Origin: Cellulomonas palmilytica
Lineage (GTDB): Bacteria > Actinomycetota > Actinomycetes > Actinomycetales > Cellulomonadaceae
DNA: 64,000 nucleotides
Direction: 5' to 3'
Assembly (NCBI RefSeq): GCF_021590045.1
Contig: NZ_CP062221.1
Span: 1,364,001-1,428,000, forward strand
The notes beneath the pieces were generated by a model that saw nothing but the letters and a program-made list of their open reading frames with translations, did not search any database and was not told the DNA's origin. Positions 48,580 to 60,733 of the stretch are shown piece by piece. A program made the translations under genes and the position numbers. Positions within the stretch are counted from its first letter, which is position 1. Each line of letters starts with the position of its first letter.

Positions 48580-50364
48580 ATGTCCCGCATCCTGTCGGCC
48601 GTCGCGTGGCCGTACGCGAACGGTCCCCGCCACATCGGTCACGTCGCCGGCTTCGGCGTCCCGTCGGACGTCTTCTCGCGCTACATGCGCATGGCGGGCC
48701 ACGACGTGCTGATGGTGTCGGGCACCGACGAGCACGGCACGCCGATCCTCGTCGAGGCCGAGAAGCAGGGCACGACGCCGCAGGCGCTCGCGGACAAGTA
48801 CAACCGGGTGATCGCGGAGGACCTCACCGCGCTGGGCCTGACGTACGACCTGTTCACGCGCACGACGACGCGCAACCACTACGCGGTCGTGCAGGAGATG
48901 TTCCGCACGGTGCACGCCAACGGCTACATGATCGAGAAGACGACCATGGGGGCCATCAGCCCGAGCACGGGCCGCACGCTGCCGGACCGCTACATCGAGG
49001 GCACGTGCCCGATCTGCGGCTACGACGGCGCGCGCGGCGACCAGTGCGACAACTGCGGCAACCAGCTCGACCCGGTGGACCTCGTCAACCCGCGCAGCCG
49101 GATCAACGGCGAGAAGCCGAAGTTCGTCGAGTCGACGCACTTCTTCCTCGACCTGCCGGCGTTCGCGAACGCGCTCGACGCGTGGCTGCGCACGCGCTCC
49201 GACTGGCGCCCGAACGTCCTGAACTTCTCGCTCAACCTCATCGACGACATGCGTCCGCGCGCGATGACGCGCGACATCGACTGGGGCATCCCGGTGCCGC
49301 TCGCGGGCTGGGAGGAGAACCCGAACAAGCGCCTGTACGTGTGGTTCGACGCGGTGATCGGCTACCTGTCGGCGTCGATCGAGTGGGCGCGCCGCTCGGG
49401 TGACCCGGACGCCTGGCGCCAGTGGTGGAACGACCCGGACGCGCGGTCGTACTACTTCATGGGCAAGGACAACATCACGTTCCACTCGCAGATCTGGCCG
49501 GCGGAGCTGCTGGGCTACGACGGCAAGGGCGCGAAGGGCGGCGCCCCGGGCGCGTACGGCGAGCTGCAGCTGCCGACGGAGGTCGTCAGCAGCGAGTTCC
49601 TCACGATGGAGGGGAAGAAGTTCGCGTCGTCGCGCGGCATCGTCATCTACGTGCGCGACATGCTGGCGCGCTACCAGCCGGACGCGCTGCGCTACTTCAT
49701 CGCGGTCGCGGGCCCGGAGAGCCAGGACTCCGACTTCACGTGGTCGGACTTCCTGCGCCGGACGAACGACGAGCTCGTCGCGGGCTGGGGCAACCTGGTG
49801 AACCGCACGGCGAGCATGATCCACAAGAACTTCGGCGAGATCCCGGCGGCGGGCGAGCTGCTGGACGTGGACCGGGCGATCCTCGACCAGTCGCGGGCGT
49901 CGTTCGCCGCGGTGGGCGACCTCATCGGCACGCACCGGCACAAGGCGGCGATCGCGGAGGCGATGCGGGTGGTGCAGGAGGCGAACCGGTACGTCTCGGA
50001 GACGGAGCCGTGGAAGCTCAAGGGTGACCGTGAGCGCCTCGGGACGGTGCTGAACACCGCGGCGCAGGTGGTCGTGGACGCGAACACGCTGCTCGCGCCG
50101 TTCCTGCCGCACTCGGCGCAGAAGGTGCACGAGACGTTCGGCGGCACGGGTGTGTTCGCGCCGCAGCCCCGCCTGGACGAGGTCACGGACCTGGACGACG
50201 AGTCGCGCCACTACCCGGTGATCACGGGGGACTACTCCGACGTGCCGGCGTGGGCCTCGCCGACGCTGACGCCGGGCACGCCCGTGGGTGCCCCGACGCC
50301 GGTGTTCACGAAGCTCGACGACTCGATCGTCGAGGAGGAGCTCGCCCGGTACCAGAACCGCTGA
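48580..50364 (+). CDS. metG: Methionyl-tRNA synthetase
   Basis: The 594-residue protein has HIGH at 18-21, the zinc knuckles CPICG near 143 and CDNCG, and KFASSRG (347-352) in place of KMSKS, a form typical of many actinobacterial and archaeal-type MetRS. It charges initiator and elongator tRNA-Met. TAGGAT (48567-48572) is seven bases before ATG 48580, so the mRNA is probably leaderless. tatD overlaps its stop by one base. Confidence 0.95.
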   Translation: MSRILSAVAWPYANGPRHIGHVAGFGVPSDVFSRYMRMAGHDVLMVSGTDEHGTPILVEAEKQGTTPQALADKYNRVIAEDLTALGLTYDLFTRTTTRNHYAVVQEMFRTVHANGYMIEKTTMGAISPSTGRTLPDRYIEGTCPICGYDGARGDQCDNCGNQLDPVDLVNPRSRINGEKPKFVESTHFFLDLPAFANALDAWLRTRSDWRPNVLNFSLNLIDDMRPRAMTRDIDWGIPVPLAGWEENPNKRLYVWFDAVIGYLSASIEWARRSGDPDAWRQWWNDPDARSYYFMGKDNITFHSQIWPAELLGYDGKGAKGGAPGAYGELQLPTEVVSSEFLTMEGKKFASSRGIVIYVRDMLARYQPDALRYFIAVAGPESQDSDFTWSDFLRRTNDELVAGWGNLVNRTASMIHKNFGEIPAAGELLDVDRAILDQSRASFAAVGDLIGTHRHKAAIAEAMRVVQEANRYVSETEPWKLKGDRERLGTVLNTAAQVVVDANTLLAPFLPHSAQKVHETFGGTGVFAPQPRLDEVTDLDDESRHYPVITGDYSDVPAWASPTLTPGTPVGAPTPVFTKLDDSIVEEELARYQNR

Positions 50365-51329
50365 TGGGTCGGTCGCGCGAGCGGGGCTGGCCCGCGTCGC
50401 CGCAGGCGCTGCCGGTGCCGGTGGTGGACAACCACACGCACCTCGAGACGGTGGCCGGCTGGCGGGCCACGGGCTGGGACGGCCCGGGGTCCGCCGCCGG
50501 GGAGCAGCAGGGCGGGGACGACGAGCCCGCGCCGCTGCCCGGGCTCGCGGCGCACCTGGCGCGCGCGGCGGCGGTCGGCGTGCCGCGGATGGTGCAGGTC
50601 GGCTGCGACGTCGAGGCGGTGCGCTGGACGGACGCCGCGGTGCGCGAGCACCCGGCCCTGCTGGGCGCGGTGGCGATCCACCCGAACGAGGCGGTGCTGC
50701 ACGCGGGCGTGCACGAGGTCGCCCCGGACGGCCTCGACCCGGACCCGCAGCCGTGGCACGACGTGCCGCTGGACGAGGCGCTGGACCTCGTCGCGACGAC
50801 CGCGCGCGGCAACCCGCGCATCCGCGCGGTCGGCGAGACGGGTCTCGACTTCTTCCGTGCGGGACCGCGCGGCCGCGAGGTGCAGCGTGAGGCGTTCCGG
50901 GCGCACGTCGCGCTCGCGAAGGAGCTGGGCCTCGCGCTGCAGATCCACGACCGCGACGCGCACGACGAGGTCGTCGAGGTGCTGCTGGCGGACGGCGCGC
51001 CGGAGCGCACGGTGTTCCACTGCTTCTCGGGCGGTGCCGGTCTGGCGCGGCTCGCGGCCGAGCACGGGTGGTTCTGCTCGTTCGCGGGGCCGGTGTCGTT
51101 CCCGTCGAACGAGCACCTGCGGGACGCGGCGCGCGTGCTCCCGGCCGAGCTGCTGCTCGTCGAGACGGACGCGCCGTACCTGACGGTGCACCCGCTGCGC
51201 GGCCGGCCGAACGCGCCGTACCTGCTCCCGGGGACGGTGCGGGCGCTCGCGGAGGCGCGCGGCGACGACCTGGCCGCGCTGTGCGCGACGCTGGCCCGCA
51301 CGTCGGAGGCGGTGTACGGGACGTGGTGA
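50364..51329 (+). CDS. tatD: TatD family metal-dependent DNase
   Basis: The 321-residue protein has the TatD metal-binding TIM-barrel motifs DNHTHLE, IRAVGETGLDF, LQIHDRDA, FHCFSGG and VETDAPYLTVHPLRGRPNAP. TatD enzymes are 3'-5' exonucleases acting in DNA repair or turnover. The ATG overlaps the metG stop (TGATG), so they are co-translated; this pair precedes rpf and rsmA in most actinobacteria. Confidence 0.9.
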   Translation: MGRSRERGWPASPQALPVPVVDNHTHLETVAGWRATGWDGPGSAAGEQQGGDDEPAPLPGLAAHLARAAAVGVPRMVQVGCDVEAVRWTDAAVREHPALLGAVAIHPNEAVLHAGVHEVAPDGLDPDPQPWHDVPLDEALDLVATTARGNPRIRAVGETGLDFFRAGPRGREVQREAFRAHVALAKELGLALQIHDRDAHDEVVEVLLADGAPERTVFHCFSGGAGLARLAAEHGWFCSFAGPVSFPSNEHLRDAARVLPAELLLVETDAPYLTVHPLRGRPNAPYLLPGTVRALAEARGDDLAALCATLARTSEAVYGTW

Positions 51330-51465
51330 CGGGCGCCGCCACTCGACGGGTGCCGCGACGAACCCGTCTGCGACACGCCGGGCGACACGCCGGATCAGCC
51401 CTCGTGGGGTGCGTGCGTGCGGGTGATCACCTGCTGGGAAGGTCGAGGTCGCGGGTTTCCGGGCC

Positions 51466-51483
51466 GATCACAGATCGGTTACG
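51466..51483 (+). promoter_or_regulatory. MtrA-like binding site upstream of the first rpf-like gene
   Basis: GATCAC (51466-51471) and GTTACG (51478-51483) are imperfect direct repeats 12 bases apart, in a block (GATCGGTTACGGTCG) shared with the second rpf gene. MtrA, the conserved actinobacterial response regulator, binds GTnAC-type direct repeats at about 11-bp spacing and controls rpfB in Mycobacterium. Confidence 0.45.
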
Positions 51484-51614
51484 GTCGGACGTGCGTCCGG
51501 GGGGCAGGACGATCGAGCACGGCCGCTCGTGAGCAAGGACGACGACGAGCACCAGCACGACGAGCGTCGCGGGACGTCCGCGACGACCGCCCCGAGTGAC
51601 GGAGGATGCGCCGC

Positions 51615-52796
51615 GTGAGCCCTGCACGACGAGCTGCACGACGCAGCGGTGGCCGCCTGGGCAAGGCGGTCGCGCAGGGCACGGTCGTCGCGCTCGTCGT
51701 CGGTGCCACGACCGCGTTCGCGGTGCTGCACAAGGAGGTCGTCGTCGACGTCGACGGCGAGCTCGTGCAGGTCGAGGGCTTCGGCCGCACGGTCGGCCAG
51801 GTGCTCGCGGCCGGTGACATCGAGGTCGGTGAGCGCGACCTCGTCGCGCCGGGCGTCGGTGAGGCGGTCGCGCGCGGCGAGCAGATCGTCGTGCGTCACG
51901 CGCGCCAGCTCGACGTCGCGGTCGACGGCGAGGAGCAGCGCATCTGGACGACGGCGCTCACGGTCGGCGAGGCCGTGGACTCGCTCGGTCTGCGCGACGG
52001 CGAGGTCCGCCTGTCGGCGTCGCGCTCGGCGTCGCTGGGCCGCGGCACGCTGCACGTCTCGACGCAGAAGACGATCCACCTGGTCGTCGACGGCCAGGTG
52101 ATCGACGGCATCTCGAACGGCTCGACGGTGCGCGACGCGCTGCGGGACATCGGCCTCGTGCTGAACGAGGGCGACCAGGTCTCGGTGCCGCTCGACGCGG
52201 CGGCGGTCGACGGGCTCGCGGTGCTCGTGACGCGCGGTGAGCAGAGCGGTGAGGTCGTCACGGAGACGGTTCCGTTCGAGACCGAGGAGATCGAGGACTC
52301 CGCGCTGCTCAAGGGCATGCGGATCGTCACGCAGGCGGGCCGCGCGGGTGTGCGGACCACGACGTACGAGCTCGAGGTCGTCGGCGGCGTGGTCGTCGGC
52401 CGGCGCATGATGACGTCGGTGGTGACGACGGAACCGGTCAAGCAGATCGTGAAGGTCGGCACCTCCGAGCTGCCGAAGAGCGCGGCGGTCTCGCCGGGCA
52501 CGGCGCAGGCGCTCGGCAAGGAGATGGCCGCGGCGCGCGGCTGGGGCGACGACCAGTTCGCCTGCCTGCTGACGCTGTGGAACCACGAGAGCGGCTGGCG
52601 CGTCAACGCGGAGAACAAGTCGTCGGGGGCGTACGGCATCCCGCAGGCGCTGCCGGGCTCGAAGATGGCGTCGGTCGCGAGCGACTGGCGCACCAACCCC
52701 GCGACGCAGATCACATGGGGCCTGAACTACATCAAGAGCCGTTACAAGACGCCGTGCGGCGCTTGGGGACACTTCACCGCCAAGGGCTGGTACTGA
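51615..52796 (+). CDS. Rpf-like secreted protein: DUF348, G5 and SLT-type lytic domain
   Basis: The 393-residue protein has an N-terminal membrane anchor or signal (TVVALVVGATTAFAVLH), three DUF348 repeats (VVVDVDGELVQVEGFGRTV and similar), a G5 domain (about 215-290), and a C-terminal lysozyme-like domain with catalytic Glu at E325 in LWNHESGWRVN, as in aggregation-promoting-factor type lytic transglycosylases. It should cleave peptidoglycan. GTG 51615 is chosen because GGAGG (51601-51605) is nine bases upstream; ATG 51606 is too close. Confidence 0.85.
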   Translation: MSPARRAARRSGGRLGKAVAQGTVVALVVGATTAFAVLHKEVVVDVDGELVQVEGFGRTVGQVLAAGDIEVGERDLVAPGVGEAVARGEQIVVRHARQLDVAVDGEEQRIWTTALTVGEAVDSLGLRDGEVRLSASRSASLGRGTLHVSTQKTIHLVVDGQVIDGISNGSTVRDALRDIGLVLNEGDQVSVPLDAAAVDGLAVLVTRGEQSGEVVTETVPFETEEIEDSALLKGMRIVTQAGRAGVRTTTYELEVVGGVVVGRRMMTSVVTTEPVKQIVKVGTSELPKSAAVSPGTAQALGKEMAAARGWGDDQFACLLTLWNHESGWRVNAENKSSGAYGIPQALPGSKMASVASDWRTNPATQITWGLNYIKSRYKTPCGAWGHFTAKGWY

Positions 52797-52896
52797 CCAA
52801 GAACGGCCATGCCGGCCCCGCCTGAAGGTCAAGGACGGGTCAGGTCCGGACCGCGTCGAACGTCCCGCTTCGCACCGCCCGGGGGTTGGCGGCTTG

Positions 52897-52913
52897 GTCA
52901 CGATCGGGTTACG
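52897..52913 (+). promoter_or_regulatory. MtrA-like binding site upstream of rpfB
   Basis: GTCACG (52897-52902) and GTTACG (52908-52913) are direct repeats 11 bases apart, the spacing of known MtrA sites. Flanking GATCGGGTTACGGTCG matches the block at 51472-51486. Confidence 0.5.
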
Positions 52914-53151
52914 GTCGCCTGTCGTCGCGTGAGTGCACAGGTTCTTCCGCTCGCCGCGACCTCGTCGGACCGGCCTTCACGGCGGTCCGGGAGAGACAGC
53001 CGGATCGGGGATCCGGGACCGACGGTGAGCACTCCCTCCAGTGCTCACGCACCGGCCGCGCACGCACCAGCGCGCAGCGGACGGCGACGTCGGGCGTCCC
53101 GCGGGACGCGCACCGCCCCCCGTGCCCGGGAACCACGACGGCTGGAGCCCC

Positions 53152-54378
53152 GTGCCCTTCTCGACCCGCATCGGACGCCTGCTCACCCGCACGCGTGCCA
53201 CCACGGAGCCCACGGCTCCGCACGACACCGACATCACGGAGCAGGACGGCCGACCGGGCCGACGCCTGGCTCTGCCCGCGCTGGTCGCGGCCGGCGCGCT
53301 CGTCGTCGCCGGCGGGACCGCCGTCTACGCCCAGGCCCACAAGACCGTCACGCTCGACGTCGACGGCGAGACCCGCACGGTGACCACGTTCGCGGGGTCC
53401 GTCGAGGGCCTGCTGTCCGACGAGGGCGTCACCACCGGCTCGCGCGACGCGGTCGAGCCGGCCGGCAGCCTGTCCGACGGCGACGTCGTGACCGTGCGCC
53501 ACGCGCACCAGGTCACGGTCGCGCAGGACGGCAGGCAGCGCACGGTGTGGACCACCGCGCTCACCGCCGACGAGGCGCTCGACCTGCTCGCGGTCCGCGA
53601 CCCGGACGTCCAGCTCGTCGCGTCGCGCTCCGGTGGCGGCCGCCCCGAGCTCTCCCTCGACCTGTCCCTGCGCGGCCCCGCGACGATCGCGGTGGACGGC
53701 AAGGAGCTCGAGGTCGGCGACGTGCGCACCACGGTCGCGGACGCGCTCGAGGACGCGGGCATCGCGCTCGGTGCGCGCGACCGCGTGCGCCTCGCGAACG
53801 ACGACGCGCGTGACGTGCGCATCGTCGTGCAGCGCGTCTCGGTCCAGACCGTGACGCGCACCGAGGAGATCGCGTTCTCCTCGAGCGAGAAGGACGACGC
53901 GTCGCGCTACGTGGGCACCGAGGTCGTCACGACCAAGGGCGTTCCCGGCAAGCGCACGATCGTCGAGCGCGTCACGACGGTCGACGGCAAGGAGACCAAG
54001 CGCGTGGTCGTCGCCGACACGCAGACGGCGAAGCCCGTGAACGAGGTCGTCTCGGTCGGCACCAAGAAGCGCCCGGTCGTCCGCTCGAGCGGTGGCGGCT
54101 CGTCGAAGGGCGGCCCGATCGGCGACACGCGCGACGCGGACTCGCTCAACTGGGCCGCGCTCGCGAAGTGCGAGTCGGGCGGCAACCCGAGCATCGTCTC
54201 GGCCAACGGCCTGTACCACGGGCTCTACCAGTTCTCTGTGGGCACGTGGCGCTCGGTCGGCGGGGCGGGTCTGCCGTCGCAGGCGTCGCCCGCGGAGCAG
54301 ACCGCGCGCGCGAAGATGCTCTACCTGCGCTCCGGCGCGGGCCAGTGGCCGCACTGCGGCCCGCGCCTGTTCAGCTGA
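53152..54378 (+). CDS. rpfB: Resuscitation-promoting factor RpfB
   Basis: The 408-residue protein has an N-terminal membrane anchor ([21 protein letters not shown]), three DUF348 domains, a G5 domain (about 230-305) and a C-terminal Rpf domain [18 protein letters not shown] with catalytic Glu341, ending PHCGPRLFS with the second conserved Cys. Rpf proteins are muralytic enzymes that help dormant cells resume growth. GTG 53152 has GGAG five bases upstream. A leader of about 230 bases follows its promoter. Confidence 0.93.
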   Translation: MPFSTRIGRLLTRTRATTEPTAPHDTDITEQDGRPGRRLALPALVAAGALVVAGGTAVYAQAHKTVTLDVDGETRTVTTFAGSVEGLLSDEGVTTGSRDAVEPAGSLSDGDVVTVRHAHQVTVAQDGRQRTVWTTALTADEALDLLAVRDPDVQLVASRSGGGRPELSLDLSLRGPATIAVDGKELEVGDVRTTVADALEDAGIALGARDRVRLANDDARDVRIVVQRVSVQTVTRTEEIAFSSSEKDDASRYVGTEVVTTKGVPGKRTIVERVTTVDGKETKRVVVADTQTAKPVNEVVSVGTKKRPVVRSSGGGSSKGGPIGDTRDADSLNWAALAKCESGGNPSIVSANGLYHGLYQFSVGTWRSVGGAGLPSQASPAEQTARAKMLYLRSGAGQWPHCGPRLFS

Positions 54379-54487
54379 GCCTCGCGCTGACCTGGAGCAC
54401 CACCGCCCGTCCGACGAGGGCGCTCGACCCGGTCGCACGCAGCACGCGTGCGCGCCCGGGGCGGGCGCCCTCGTAGGCTTGGCGCCC

Positions 54488-55423
54488 ATGACCGTCACGC
54501 TGCTCGGCCCCGCGCAGATCCGCGACCTCGCCGAGCGGGCCGGGGTGCGCCCGACCAAGACCCTCGGGCAGAACTTCGTGCTCGACGCGGGCACCGTCCG
54601 CAAGATCGTCCGCCAGGCCGGGGTGGAGCCGGGGATGCGGGTCGTCGAGGTCGGGCCGGGCCTCGGTTCGCTCACGCTCGGCCTGCTCGAGGCCGGCGCG
54701 GACGTGGTCGCGGTCGAGATCGACCCCGTGCTCGCGCGCCTGCTGCCGAGCACGGTCGCGGCGCACGCGGGCCTGCACGCGGACGAGACGGCTCGCGACG
54801 AGCCCGCGGTGCTGCGGGACGACGAGGGCCGCGCGCGCCTGACCGTCGTGCTGCGGGACGCGCTCGAGGTGACCGGGCTGCCGGGGGAGCCGCCGCGCGC
54901 GCTCGTCGCGAACCTGCCGTACAACGTGTCGGTGCCGGTGCTGCTGACGTTCCTGGAGCGGTTCGGCTCGCTCGAGCACGCGCTCGTCATGGTGCAGGCG
55001 GAGGTCGCGGACCGGCTCGCGGCGCCGCCGGGCAGCCGCACGTACGGCGTGCCGTCCGCGAAGGCCGCCTGGTACGCGCACGTGCGCCGCACGGCGACCG
55101 TGGGCCGGTCGGTGTTCTGGCCGGTGCCGAACGTCGACTCGGCGCTCGTGCGCCTGGACCGCCGCGAGCCGCCGACGACGTCGGCGACGCGCGAGGAGGT
55201 CTTCGAGGTCGTCGACACCGCGTTCGCGCAGCGGCGCAAGATGCTGCGCGCGGCTCTCGCGCCGCTGTTCGGCTCGCACGAGGCCGCGGTCGCGGCGCTC
55301 GCGGCGGCGGGCGTGGACGCGCAGGCGCGCGGTGAGACGGTCGACGTCGAGGGGTTCGCGCGGATCGCCGAGCAGCTGGCCGGTACGCGCCGCGGCGCCC
55401 CTGCTGGCACAGTGGAGCCGTGA
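54488..55423 (+). CDS. rsmA: 16S rRNA dimethyladenosine transferase (KsgA)
   Basis: The 311-residue protein has the KsgA motifs [32 protein letters not shown], and the catalytic [11 protein letters not shown], and dimethylates A1518/A1519 of 16S rRNA. TAGGCT lies about eight bases before ATG 54488. Its stop overlaps the ispE start by GTGA. Confidence 0.95.
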   Translation: MTVTLLGPAQIRDLAERAGVRPTKTLGQNFVLDAGTVRKIVRQAGVEPGMRVVEVGPGLGSLTLGLLEAGADVVAVEIDPVLARLLPSTVAAHAGLHADETARDEPAVLRDDEGRARLTVVLRDALEVTGLPGEPPRALVANLPYNVSVPVLLTFLERFGSLEHALVMVQAEVADRLAAPPGSRTYGVPSAKAAWYAHVRRTATVGRSVFWPVPNVDSALVRLDRREPPTTSATREEVFEVVDTAFAQRRKMLRAALAPLFGSHEAAVAALAAAGVDAQARGETVDVEGFARIAEQLAGTRRGAPAGTVEP

Positions 55424-56370
55424 CGCTGAGCCCGGTGGAGGTCGCCACCACCCGCGAGGTCCGTGTGCGTGCTCCCGGCAAGGTGAACCTGTCGCTGCAC
55501 GTCGGGCCGGTCGCACCGGACGGGTACCACCCGTTGACGACGGTGTTCCAGGCGGTGTCGGTGTTCGAGGAGGTCACGGCGCGGGCGTCCGACGAGCGCG
55601 TCGTGACGGTCTCGGGGCCGCAGGCGGACCTGGTCCCCACGGACGCCTCGAACCTGGCGATGCGGGCCGCCGAGCTCGTCGCGCAGGCGGCGGGCATCGA
55701 CGAGGGCGTGCACCTGCACATCGACAAGGGCGTGCCCGTGGCGGGCGGCATGGCGGGCGGCTCGGCGGACGCGGCGGCGGCGCTGCTGGCGTGCGACGCG
55801 CTGTGGGGTGCGGGGCTGTCGCGCACGCAGCTGCTGGAGCTCGCGGCGCAGCTCGGCTCGGACGTGCCGTTCGTGCTGCAGGGGCACACTGCGGTGGGGC
55901 AGGGCCGCGGCGACCTGCTGACGCCGGTGCTGGGGCGCGGCGAGTTCCACTGGGCGTTCGCGGTGCAGGACCGGGGGCTGTCGGCGGGGTCGGTGTACGG
56001 CGCGCTGGACGCGCTGCGCGACGGCTCGGACGCGCTCGACCTGCCGCCGGCCCTGGACGACGACGTGCCGCTGCTGCAGGCGCTGCGCGCGGGCGACCCG
56101 CGCGCGCTGGGCGCGGCGCTGCACAACGACCTGCAGGACGCGGCGCTGTCGCTGGACCCGCGGCTCGCGGACCCGCTGGGCGTCGCGAAGGACGCGGGCG
56201 CGCTGGGCGTGCTCGTCTCCGGCTCGGGGCCCACGGTCGCGGCGCTCGCGCGCAGCCGTCAGCACGCGCTGGTGCTCGCGGCGGCGTTCACGGCGTCCGG
56301 CGCGGCGGACCGTGTGCTGACGGCGACGGGCCCGGTCGCGGGCGCGCGCGTCGTGTCCTCGTCGGACTGA
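55420..56370 (+). CDS. ispE: 4-diphosphocytidyl-2-C-methyl-D-erythritol kinase
   Basis: The 316-residue GHMP kinase has [12 protein letters not shown] at the N-terminus, the phosphate loop [17 protein letters not shown] and [14 protein letters not shown]. It phosphorylates CDP-methylerythritol in the MEP pathway for isoprenoids, which also supplies the polyprenyl carriers used by the mannosyltransferase. Coupled to rsmA by a 4-bp overlap, the conserved actinobacterial order. Confidence 0.95.
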   Translation: MTLSPVEVATTREVRVRAPGKVNLSLHVGPVAPDGYHPLTTVFQAVSVFEEVTARASDERVVTVSGPQADLVPTDASNLAMRAAELVAQAAGIDEGVHLHIDKGVPVAGGMAGGSADAAAALLACDALWGAGLSRTQLLELAAQLGSDVPFVLQGHTAVGQGRGDLLTPVLGRGEFHWAFAVQDRGLSAGSVYGALDALRDGSDALDLPPALDDDVPLLQALRAGDPRALGAALHNDLQDAALSLDPRLADPLGVAKDAGALGVLVSGSGPTVAALARSRQHALVLAAAFTASGAADRVLTATGPVAGARVVSSSD

Positions 56371-56411
56371 TCGCGTCCCACCCCTTGACGGGGGTTCCGC
56401 GCGGGTCAATA

Positions 56412-56429
56412 GTTAAGTACATGCTTAAC
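56412..56429. promoter_or_regulatory. ArsR-type operator over the start codon
   Basis: GTTAAG (56412-56417) and CTTAAC (56424-56429), six bases apart, is a perfect palindrome in an otherwise very G+C-rich stretch. It overlaps the ATG (56421) and lies just downstream of a -10-like AATAGT, so binding would block both start of transcription and translation. Confidence 0.65.
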
Positions 56430-56789
56430 CATGACAGGGATGCCGAGGGCGCACGGCTCGACGCCGTGTTCCGGGCCCTGTCGGACGCGAGCCGCCGCAC
56501 GATCGTCGAACGCCTCGTGCGCGGACCCGCCACCGTCGGCACGCTCGCCGCACCGCTCGACATGTCGCTCCCCGCGGTTCTGCAGCACCTCGCGGTGCTC
56601 GAGTCCGCCGGGATCGTGCAGTCGCAGAAGATCGGCCGCGTCCGCACCTGCACGCTCGTCCCCGGCGCGCTCGTCGGCCCGACGGCCTGGCTGGCCGGCC
56701 AGCGCCTGCCGGCCGAGCGCCGCCTCGACCGGCTCGGCGACCACCTCACCGGTCCCGCAGCCGGACCCCCACCCCAGGAGCAGTCATGA
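56421..56789 (+). CDS. ArsR family transcriptional regulator
   Basis: The 122-residue protein has the ArsR winged helix FRALSDASRRTIVERLVRGPATV, LAAPLDMSLPAVLQHLAVLESAGIV and VRTCTLVPG. No metal-site Cys pairs are visible, so it belongs to the class that pairs with an SRPBCC protein rather than a metal sensor. It overlaps the next gene by ATGA and has a palindrome on its own start codon. Confidence 0.88.
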   Translation: MLNHDRDAEGARLDAVFRALSDASRRTIVERLVRGPATVGTLAAPLDMSLPAVLQHLAVLESAGIVQSQKIGRVRTCTLVPGALVGPTAWLAGQRLPAERRLDRLGDHLTGPAAGPPPQEQS

Positions 56790-57250
56790 CGACCACCACC
56801 ACCCCGCTCACGCACGCGTCGTTCACCATCGAACGCACCTACCCCGTCCCCGTCGAGCGGGTCTGGGCCGCGCACGCCGAGCTCGAGCAGCGCCTGCAGT
56901 GGTTCGGCGACGACGAGAACTTCGACCTCGACGCGCGCTCCAACGACTTCCGGCCCGGCGGGATCGAGATCGAGGACGGCCGCTGGCACGACGGGCCGCG
57001 TAGCAAGTACGTCGCGCGGTACTCGGACATCGTCGAGAACGAGCGCATCGTGCACACGTACGACATGTGGATCGACGAGGCGTACCTGTCGACGTCGCTC
57101 GTCACGACGACGTTCGAGGCCGTGGACGGCGGCACGCGCCTGACGTACACCGAGCAGGGCGTCTACACCGACGGCCCGGACGGCGTCGCGAGCCGCGAGA
57201 CCGGATGCGCGTCGATCCTCGACAAGCTCGGGGCCTACCTGACGCGGTGA
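56786..57250 (+). CDS. SRPBCC (AHSA1) domain protein
   Basis: The 154-residue protein has the START-like fold: FTIERTYPVPVERVWAAHAE, FGDDENFDLDARSNDFRPGG and TRLTYTEQGVYTD. Such proteins bind hydrophobic ligands; with an ArsR partner the complex is thought to sense or remove a small molecule. Coupled to the arsR gene. Confidence 0.88.
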   Translation: MTTTTTPLTHASFTIERTYPVPVERVWAAHAELEQRLQWFGDDENFDLDARSNDFRPGGIEIEDGRWHDGPRSKYVARYSDIVENERIVHTYDMWIDEAYLSTSLVTTTFEAVDGGTRLTYTEQGVYTDGPDGVASRETGCASILDKLGAYLTR

Positions 57251-57287
57251 GGGAGCCACGCCGGGGGCCGGTAACCTCGGAGGCCTC

Positions 57288-59093
<1,806 letters not shown>

Positions 59094-59130
59094 GACCCTG
59101 CGGGTCCCGCGGTGCGAGCGCCCGGTCGGG

Positions 59131-59637
59131 TCAGTGCGGGGCGTCGAACGGCACGAGCGCCGTGCGCAGCAGGTCCGCGAGGCGCGTGCGGTCCTCCTCG
59201 GAGAGGTCGCCCAGCAGCGTGCGCTCGGTGTCGAGCAGGTCCGCGAACGCCGCGTCGACCCGCTCCAGCCCCGCGGGCGTGAGCTGCACGAGCACCCCGC
59301 GCCGGTCGTCAGGCGACGGCCGACGCTCGACCAGGCCCTTCTCCGCGAGCCGGTCGATGCGGTTCGTCATGGTCCCCGACGTCACGAGCGTGAGCGTCAG
59401 CAGCGCCCCCGGCGACAGCCGGTACGGCTTGCCCGCGCGACGCAGCGCGGACAGGACGTCGAACTCCCACGTCTCCAGGTCGTGCCGGTCGAACGCGCCT
59501 CGACGCGCCAGGTCCAGGTGCCGCGCGAGGCGGCTCACGCGCGAGAGGACCTCGAGCGGCCGGACGTCCAGGTCGGGTCGCTCCCGGTTCCAGGCGGCGA
59601 CGATGCGGTCCACCTCGTCGTGAGCCGTCTCCGCCAT
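59131..59637 (-). CDS. MarR family transcriptional regulator
   Basis: The 168-residue protein has the MarR winged helix (WEFDVLSALRRAGKPYRLSPGALLTLTLVTSGTMTNRIDRLAEKGLVERRPSPDDRRG). The ATG is six bases behind TAATCT (minus strand, 59644-59649), a leaderless start; CGAG-ATTA-CTCG across the -10 could be its own operator. Its target is unknown; it is convergent with the ABC-F gene. Confidence 0.9.
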   Translation of the reverse strand: MAETAHDEVDRIVAAWNRERPDLDVRPLEVLSRVSRLARHLDLARRGAFDRHDLETWEFDVLSALRRAGKPYRLSPGALLTLTLVTSGTMTNRIDRLAEKGLVERRPSPDDRRGVLVQLTPAGLERVDAAFADLLDTERTLLGDLSEEDRTRLADLLRTALVPFDAPH

Positions 59638-59702
59638 GCGACGAGATTACTCGACGTCGACACAACGCACGGGTGCGACGGGCGTCCGAGCGGGTGGTTC
59701 TG

Positions 59703-60410
59703 CTACGCGGTCCCGGCGGCCGGCGCGGCGTCCGCGCCCGCGTCGTGATGCTCCGGCGCGGGCCGCGGCTTGTCCGCCACCGTGACCTTCGTCAGGCTCG
59801 GGCGGCGCTCCAGCCCGGACAGCCCGTTCCACGCGAGGTTCACCAGGTGCGCCGCGACGTCCGCCTTGCCCGGGCGCCGCGCGTCGAGCCACCACTGACC
59901 CGTCAGCGCGACCATCCCGACGAGCATCTGCGCGTACATCGGCGCGGTCTTCGGGTCCTGGCCCTGCTTCTTGAACTCGTTCGCGAGCAGGTGCTCCACC
60001 TGCGTCGCGACGTCACCGATCAGGCTCGAGAACGTGCCCGTCGCCTGCGCCACGGGGGAGTCCCGCACGAGGATCCGGAACCCGGCCTCGTTCGCCTCGA
60101 TGTACGACAGCAGCGCGAGCGCCGTCCGCTCGACGAGGACCTTGGGATGCCCGCCGCCCTCGAGCGCACCCGTGAGCGCACCCGTCAGGGCCTGCACCTC
60201 ACGGTCGACGACGACCGCGTACACCCCCTCCTTGCCGCCGAAGTGCTCGTACACCACCGGCTTGGAGACCTCGGCCCGGGCCGCGATCTCCTCGACGCTC
60301 GTGCCCTCGAACCCCTTCTCGGCGAACAGCCGACGCGACACGTCCAGCAGCTGCGCACGCCGCTGGACCCCGGTCATGCGCGACCGGGGTGCCCGTCTGC
60401 TCTCCGCCAT
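59703..60410 (-). CDS. TetR family transcriptional regulator
   Basis: The 235-residue protein has a TetR HTH (RRAQLLDVSRRLFAEKGFEGTSVEEIAARAEVSKPVVYEHFGGKEGVYAVVV) and a C-terminal TetR_C-like helical domain, ending in a short Ala/His-rich tail. ATG 60410 is about seven bases behind CATGAT. Ligand unknown. Confidence 0.88.
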   Translation of the reverse strand: MAESRRAPRSRMTGVQRRAQLLDVSRRLFAEKGFEGTSVEEIAARAEVSKPVVYEHFGGKEGVYAVVVDREVQALTGALTGALEGGGHPKVLVERTALALLSYIEANEAGFRILVRDSPVAQATGTFSSLIGDVATQVEHLLANEFKKQGQDPKTAPMYAQMLVGMVALTGQWWLDARRPGKADVAAHLVNLAWNGLSGLERRPSLTKVTVADKPRPAPEHHDAGADAAPAAGTA

Positions 60411-60563
60411 GGCGCCCATCATGCCGTGCCACGGCCCGCTCCCCGGCCCTCCCGGCCCGCGGGGAGGTCGCATCACCCCGACGGGCCACCGGTGCGGCCG
60501 GCACCCCGGTCCGAGCACGCACGCGCGGCTGGCAGACTTGGGGCGCCGTCGGCGCGACGGCGT

Positions 60564-60635
60564 TCCGCCCTGGTGTAACGGCAGCACGCAGGCCTTTGGA
60601 GCCTCGCGGTCCAGGTTCGAATCCTGGGGGCGGAG
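60564..60635 (+). tRNA. tRNA-Gln (TTG)
   Basis: Acceptor TCCGCCC pairs with GGGCGGA; anticodon loop CTTTGGA gives anticodon TTG; T-arm CCAGG-TTCGAAT-CCTGG. The anticodon stem has one mismatched outer pair. Discriminator G, CCA not encoded. It lies 3.2 kb upstream of glmU, the usual actinobacterial neighbourhood. Confidence 0.88.
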
Positions 60636-60733
60636 CACTGCCCCCGGTGGGGTGCCGCCGTGTCGGTGGTCGGGGTGACGATGGGCGGACCGTCGCCGGC
60701 GGCCCGCCGGTGGCTCGTCGTCAGGGGTGCGCG

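Noticed and set aside
51330..53151. ydaO (c-di-AMP) riboswitch upstream of the rpf genes
   Set aside because: This riboswitch is common upstream of actinobacterial rpf genes, but none of its conserved purine-rich core segments could be seen in either leader.
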